From Bacillota bacterium (lineage in GTDB: Bacteria > Bacillota > Clostridia > Oscillospirales > Acutalibacteraceae), in contig JAEZRH010000162.1 of the NCBI GenBank assembly GCA_023412845.1, forward strand, positions 1 through 10,195: a DNA stretch of 10,195 bases, in the 5' to 3' direction. The stretch's first letter is position 1; the number at the start of each line of letters is the position of its first letter. Under the pieces are notes generated by a model, which was not told the origin of the DNA, did no database searches, and worked only from the letters and a program-made list of their open reading frames with translations. The translations under genes and the position numbers were made by a program. Shown here piece by piece: positions 7,112 through 10,195 of the stretch.

Positions 7112-7140
7112 TTGTCCCCAAAAGGGATATATGATATAAT
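7112..7140 (+). promoter_or_regulatory. sigma-A promoter of the glycosyltransferase/DUF6020 operon
   Basis: -35 TTGTCC (7112-7117), a 17-base spacer, and a perfect TATAAT (7135-7140) preceded by TGA, again an extended -10. Transcription should start near 7145-7148, giving a leader of about 85 bases before ATG 7232. The two divergent -35 boxes lie only 29 bases apart (7083-7111). That gap holds a small inverted repeat, GCCG (7088-7091) and CGGC (7096-7099), a possible but weak operator. Confidence 0.8.
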
Positions 7141-7218
7141 GAATACTATGATTGCGGGAATAATAGGAACCTGCGCCTTGAAGGAAGGGCCGGTCCCCGT
7201 GCCGGCAGAAGCAGGACT

Positions 7219-7226
7219 GGAGAGAG
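7219..7226 (+). promoter_or_regulatory. ribosome binding site fixing the GT2 start
   Basis: GGAGAGAG ends 5 bases before ATG 7232. The frame stays open upstream to 7112, but those codons overlap the promoter, so this site decides the start. Confidence 0.75.
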
Positions 7227-7231
7227 AAATT

Positions 7232-8173
7232 ATGAGCAGGACCGCCGTGCTGATCCCATGTTACAACGAATCGGCCACGATCGAAAAAGTCGTGCGCGAC
7301 TATAAAGCCGCGCTTCCCGGCGCGGAAATCTACGTATACGACAATAACTCTACAGACGGCACCGCAGAGCTGGCCGCGCGCGCCGGCGCGACCGTGCGGC
7401 ATGAATACCGCCAGGGCAAAGGCAACGTGATCCGAAGCATGTTCCGCGACATCGACGCGGACTGCTACCTCATCACCGACGGGGACGACACTTACCCTGC
7501 GGAAAACGCACCCGAGATGGTTCGCATGATTCTTGGGAAAAAAGCCGATATGGTCAACGGGGACAGGCTTTCCTCCACATATTTCGAAGAGAACAAGCGT
7601 CCGTTCCACAACATGGGCAACCGCGTCGTCCGCGGCCTGATCAACCGCTTTTTCGCAACGGACGTCAGGGACATCATGACCGGTTACCGCGCGTTCAGCC
7701 GGGCTTTTGTCAAGACGTTCCCGATCCTTTCGAAAGGCTTTGAAATTGAAACCGAAATGACCATTTACGCCGTGGACCGAAATTTCGTGATCCGCGAGAT
7801 CCCCATCGCGTACCGCGACCGGCCCGCGGGGAGCGTCTCGAAGCTCAACACCTACTCGGACGGGGCGCGCGTTCTGAAGACGATCTTCCGGCTGTACCGC
7901 GACTATAAGCCGTTCGCCTTTTTCGGTTTTCTTTCCGTTCTTTTCCTGATTGCGTCGCTGTGCTGCTTCATCCCCGTGCTGAGAGAATATTTTACCACAG
8001 GGCTGGTGCCGCGCTTCCCGACCCTGATCGTCGGCTCTTCGCTGGGCGTGTGCGCACTGCTGAGCTTTTTTGCAGGCGTCATCCTGAACGTGATCGACAA
8101 ACAGCACAGCCAGACGACGGAGCTGATGATGAATCTTTTTGCAGAGAGGGACCGCCATGACTCTGAAAAATAA
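7232..8173 (+). CDS. family 2 glycosyltransferase, polyprenyl-phosphate sugar synthase type
   Basis: A 313-residue membrane-anchored enzyme of the DPM1/polyprenyl-phosphate glycosyltransferase group, which moves a sugar from a nucleotide donor to a lipid phosphate (undecaprenyl phosphate in bacteria) on the cytoplasmic face. The GT-A domain starts at once with AVLIPCYNESATIEKVV, then VYDNNSTDGT, RQGKGNVIRSMF, and the metal-binding DGDDTYP with Asp83, Asp85 and Asp86; DIMTGYRAFSRAF and the GFEIETEMTIYA stretch are typical. Two hydrophobic helices follow at about 229-250 and 264-288, then a short cytosolic tail. The sugar cannot be told from sequence. Start ATG 7232 is chosen because the fold begins right there, a Shine-Dalgarno site precedes it, and upstream codons lie in or at the promoter. 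The end overlaps the next gene by 17 bases, so the two form an operon. Confidence 0.95.
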   Translation: MSRTAVLIPCYNESATIEKVVRDYKAALPGAEIYVYDNNSTDGTAELAARAGATVRHEYRQGKGNVIRSMFRDIDADCYLITDGDDTYPAENAPEMVRMILGKKADMVNGDRLSSTYFEENKRPFHNMGNRVVRGLINRFFATDVRDIMTGYRAFSRAFVKTFPILSKGFEIETEMTIYAVDRNFVIREIPIAYRDRPAGSVSKLNTYSDGARVLKTIFRLYRDYKPFAFFGFLSVLFLIASLCCFIPVLREYFTTGLVPRFPTLIVGSSLGVCALLSFFAGVILNVIDKQHSQTTELMMNLFAERDRHDSEK

Positions 8174-9998
8174 CCGGGGAACCGTAAAAAAAGCAGCGGC
8201 GGCAGCGCTGTGCACGGCGGTTTCCGCCGTGCTTTCCCTGCTTCTTCTCACCTATTTCAAGCTGCCGGTTTTCTGGGCCGCACCTACTACCGCCGCATTG
8301 GTCTTCCTGATTTGGAAGACTTACGGGGTCCGGGAACGGCGCATCCTGATCCCATGCGCCGTTCTGGCTGTTTTCCTGTCATTTTCCTTTGTTGCGGGCG
8401 GGAAATTCCAGATGCTGAAACGCAGTCTGGAACCTTTCTACCGCTCCGACCTGCTGTATCTCGCGGTGCTGGCGGCGGTATTCTTCGTGGTCCTCACGCC
8501 GGCCGCGAAGGCCTTCTCTCAGCGTCCGTTCCGGCCGGTGACCGCTTCCCCGGCCCGCTCTCTGCGGCCCGGCACCGTATGGGCGCTGTGCGCTGTGCTC
8601 TTTTTTCTCTGCTGGGCGCCATGCATCGCCGTATATTACCCGGGTAGCATCTCTCCCGATTCGCTGGCATGTATCTCAAGGGCGATCGGGAAGGCAGGGC
8701 TCTCCAACCAGCAGCCCGTTTTCTACATCCTGTTGATGCGGCCGTTCCTGCTGTTCGGCCTTTCGATCGGCAGGAGCCTGGATTTCGGCTGCGTGCTGTT
8801 CCTGCTGACCCAGGCGGCGGTCATGGCGGTCATGCTGGGCTATGTTCCCGCATGGCTTCTGAAACACGGAAGCCCGCGCTGGGCGGCGGTGCTCTGCGTC
8901 GCTTTTTTCACGCTGAACCCCGTATTCCCCATGTATTCGGTGACCATGTGGAAGGATATCCCGTTCGCCGGTCTGATGACCCTTTATGTGCTGAATCTGT
9001 ACGATATCGTCAGGAGCGGCGGGGAATGGCTGCACAGCTCCCGAAATCTGATCTGGTTTCTTGCGCTGAACCTGCTGCTCGCCTTCCTGCGCAACAACGG
9101 TTTCTATGTGATCGCCGTCACGCTCGTGCTGCTCGCTATTGTGTACACGAAAAGCTGGAAGAGGCTCGTCCCTGGCTTTCTCGCCGTGCTGGTTATCGCC
9201 CCTACCGTACAGGGGCCGGTCTACCGCCTCTGCGGCATCGCCTCCAGCCCATTCGCGGAATCGGTCGGCATACCGCTGCAGCAGATCGGCTATACGGTTG
9301 CGCACAACGGGACCGTCACAGCGGAACAGCGGGAATTTCTGAATCAGCTGCTGCCTTACGATGAAATCAAAAGCGCCTACAACCCGATCACATCCAACGG
9401 GATTAAATTTCATCAGGATTTCGACAATGCTTTTCTTGAGGAAAACAAGGCCGGTTTTCTGCGCGTATGGGCACAAATGCTGGTGCCGAATTTCGGTTCG
9501 TACGTGAAGGCGTATATTCTGGAGACCGTGGGGTACTGGCACGTGGGAACGACCGGATGGGTGCTCTATTACGGCACCGGTGACGGGTACGGTGCGAAAG
9601 AAACCGGCCTGCGCCTTTCTTCCTCCGTCGGCGGGCATACGGTGCAGTCGATGCGCGACAACATCAAATCGAGCTTCGAAACTTTCCAATACCAGATGAA
9701 ACCCCTCTCTTCCCTGATCAATATCGGCTTTCTGTTCTGGACGACGGTTCTCGCAGTTCTTTTCCTCGTTCTCAGAAAAGGCCGCAGGTATCTTTTCGCT
9801 TTTCTTCCGATGCTGCTGCTCTGGGGCACGCTGATGATCGCCTCGCCGACCTACTGCGAATTCCGCTATATGTTCATGTTTGCGACCGCTCTGCCCGCCT
9901 TTCTGGCCATGCCTTTCCTCCCCGACCCGGCAGCGGCGGACCCTCCTTCCGCGCCGCGTCGCCCGCTCGCCGCTGCCCGTGCGGAGAGGCCGGCTTGA
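8157..9998 (+). CDS. DUF6020-type polytopic membrane protein, probable GT-C-like glycosyltransferase
   Basis: A 613-residue protein with about eleven or twelve hydrophobic segments, so an integral cytoplasmic membrane protein. Family hallmarks are YYPGSISPDSL (160-170) just after a helix, SNQQPVFYILLMRPF, TMWKDIPFAGL with Trp265, Lys266 and Asp267, and AFLRNNGFYV. A long hydrophilic stretch at about 355-520 (IPLQQIGYTV, then several Tyr/Trp/Gly-rich motifs) precedes the last helices and is probably extracytoplasmic. Arg/Pro/Ala-rich residues form the C-terminus. I assign it to the DUF6020 group from memory of these motifs. The GT-C-like role is inferred from Asp-bearing loops and from the polyprenyl-phosphate glycosyltransferase just upstream: it would use the lipid-linked sugar outside the membrane. 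Start ATG 8157 has GAGAGGG 6 bases before it, better than an in-frame TTG at 8139. The 17-base overlap with the upstream gene suggests coupled translation. No terminator was seen after it. Confidence 0.8.
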   Translation: MTLKNNRGTVKKAAAAALCTAVSAVLSLLLLTYFKLPVFWAAPTTAALVFLIWKTYGVRERRILIPCAVLAVFLSFSFVAGGKFQMLKRSLEPFYRSDLLYLAVLAAVFFVVLTPAAKAFSQRPFRPVTASPARSLRPGTVWALCAVLFFLCWAPCIAVYYPGSISPDSLACISRAIGKAGLSNQQPVFYILLMRPFLLFGLSIGRSLDFGCVLFLLTQAAVMAVMLGYVPAWLLKHGSPRWAAVLCVAFFTLNPVFPMYSVTMWKDIPFAGLMTLYVLNLYDIVRSGGEWLHSSRNLIWFLALNLLLAFLRNNGFYVIAVTLVLLAIVYTKSWKRLVPGFLAVLVIAPTVQGPVYRLCGIASSPFAESVGIPLQQIGYTVAHNGTVTAEQREFLNQLLPYDEIKSAYNPITSNGIKFHQDFDNAFLEENKAGFLRVWAQMLVPNFGSYVKAYILETVGYWHVGTTGWVLYYGTGDGYGAKETGLRLSSSVGGHTVQSMRDNIKSSFETFQYQMKPLSSLINIGFLFWTTVLAVLFLVLRKGRRYLFAFLPMLLLWGTLMIASPTYCEFRYMFMFATALPAFLAMPFLPDPAAADPPSAPRRPLAAARAERPA

Positions 9999-10023
9999 CA
10001 TCGGTGCCGGGAAAAAGTATACT
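9995..10023 (+). promoter_or_regulatory. near-consensus sigma-A promoter for the citrate synthase gene
   Basis: A perfect TTGACA (9995-10000), a 17-base spacer and TATACT (10018-10023). The -35 box contains the TGA stop (9996-9998) of the DUF6020 gene. Short arms CCGGC (9990-9994) and GCCGG (10006-10010) flank the -35. Transcription should start near 10030, giving a purine-rich leader of about 50 bases. Confidence 0.85.
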
Positions 10024-10065
10024 AAATGGATAAACTGAAAGTTTTATAAACCAAAAGAAAAGAAA

Positions 10066-10076
10066 GGAAGAGGTGA
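10066..10076 (+). promoter_or_regulatory. strong ribosome binding site for a TTG start
   Basis: GGAAGAGGTGA ends 5 bases before TTG 10082. A nearer TTG at 10078 runs into TAA after three codons, so 10082 is the only workable start here; no ATG or GTG in this frame fits. Confidence 0.75.
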
Positions 10077-10081
10077 TTTGC

Positions 10082-10195
10082 TTGGTTAAGAATTCGAGGA
10101 ACGATTTGTTTGAGATCACGCCCCAGATCGAAGAGCTGACCGGCCTTTGCCGGCAGCACAGCACCATAAGCACCGACCTTTACACCCATTACAAC
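10082..10195 (+). CDS. gltA: probable citrate synthase, N-terminus only (3' end beyond window)
   Basis: 38 codons are visible, starting with TTG (read as Met) and open to the window edge. The peptide holds FEITPQIEELTGLCRQH followed by IDPelY-like ISTDLYTHYN. This matches the opening of clostridial Si-type citrate synthases, in which ITPEI..LA..C and DP.LYT.Y come just before VKRGLRD. Citrate synthase condenses oxaloacetate and acetyl-CoA at the entry to the TCA branch and, in these anaerobes, mainly serves glutamate synthesis. No catalytic residue lies in the visible part, so the call rests on the N-terminal pattern alone. It has its own strong promoter and ribosome site, so it is probably independent of the glycosylation operon even though read-through may reach it. 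Confidence 0.72.
   Translation, partial: MVKNSRNDLFEITPQIEELTGLCRQHSTISTDLYTHYN

Noticed and set aside
7055..8251. Minus-strand open frame of 398 codons opposite the glycosyltransferase
   Set aside because: It runs across the divergent promoters and has low-complexity Arg/His/Val-rich sequence; the plus-strand gene explains the region.
8676..10001. Minus-strand open frame of 441 codons opposite the DUF6020 gene
   Set aside because: It is a shadow of the hydrophobic plus-strand gene; the translation is charged and His/Gln/Arg-rich, as expected for the complement of Leu/Val/Phe codons.

Overview
This GC-rich window (10,195 bases) looks like chromosomal DNA of an anaerobic Firmicute of class Clostridia, plausibly near the Oscillospiraceae/Ruminococcaceae. 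The reasons are the single-chain clostridial form of PurL, the citrate synthase N-terminus, the short DtxR/MntR-like regulator, the CFI-box zinc-ribbon protein, purine-rich Shine-Dalgarno sites, and near-consensus sigma-A promoters with 17-base spacers. The assignment is an inference from protein character; no rRNA or other marker gene is present. No tRNA, CRISPR array, insertion sequence or phage gene was seen.

Layout. 1-3201 (+): the 3' five-sixths of purL, cut by the window edge, ending in a glutaminase domain. 3359-4549 (+): alanine racemase, followed by a clear intrinsic terminator. 4697-5653 (+): a membrane transporter of the bile acid:sodium symporter (BASS/SBF) superfamily with unusual residues at the places where sodium ligands normally lie. 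5660-7002 (-): a two-gene operon converging on the transporter with only 6 bases between stop codons. It encodes a DtxR-family metal-responsive regulator and, coupled by an ATGA overlap, a zinc-ribbon/CFI-box protein of unknown function. 7232-9998 (+): a divergently transcribed pair, a GT2 polyprenyl-phosphate sugar transferase and a large DUF6020-type polytopic membrane protein, overlapping by 17 bases. 10082-end (+): the first 38 codons of a probable citrate synthase gene with its own strong promoter, whose -35 box overlaps the preceding stop codon.

How the parts may work together. purL and alr are housekeeping genes for purine and peptidoglycan precursor synthesis. The GT2/DUF6020 pair reads as a compact glycosylation module: a cytoplasmic-face enzyme charging a lipid-phosphate with sugar, and a GT-C-like integral membrane protein using it outside. 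The DtxR regulator and its partner share a 29-base gap between divergent -35 boxes with that module, so one operator there could control both. The most unusual layout is around the transporter: no convincing terminator separates it from the converging regulator operon, but a textbook minus-strand terminator sits just upstream of the transporter gene. This fits an excludon-like antisense 3' extension across the whole transporter gene. No wholly new multi-gene system can be proven here; the regulator/CFI-box operon with its possible antisense reach over the transporter is the best candidate.
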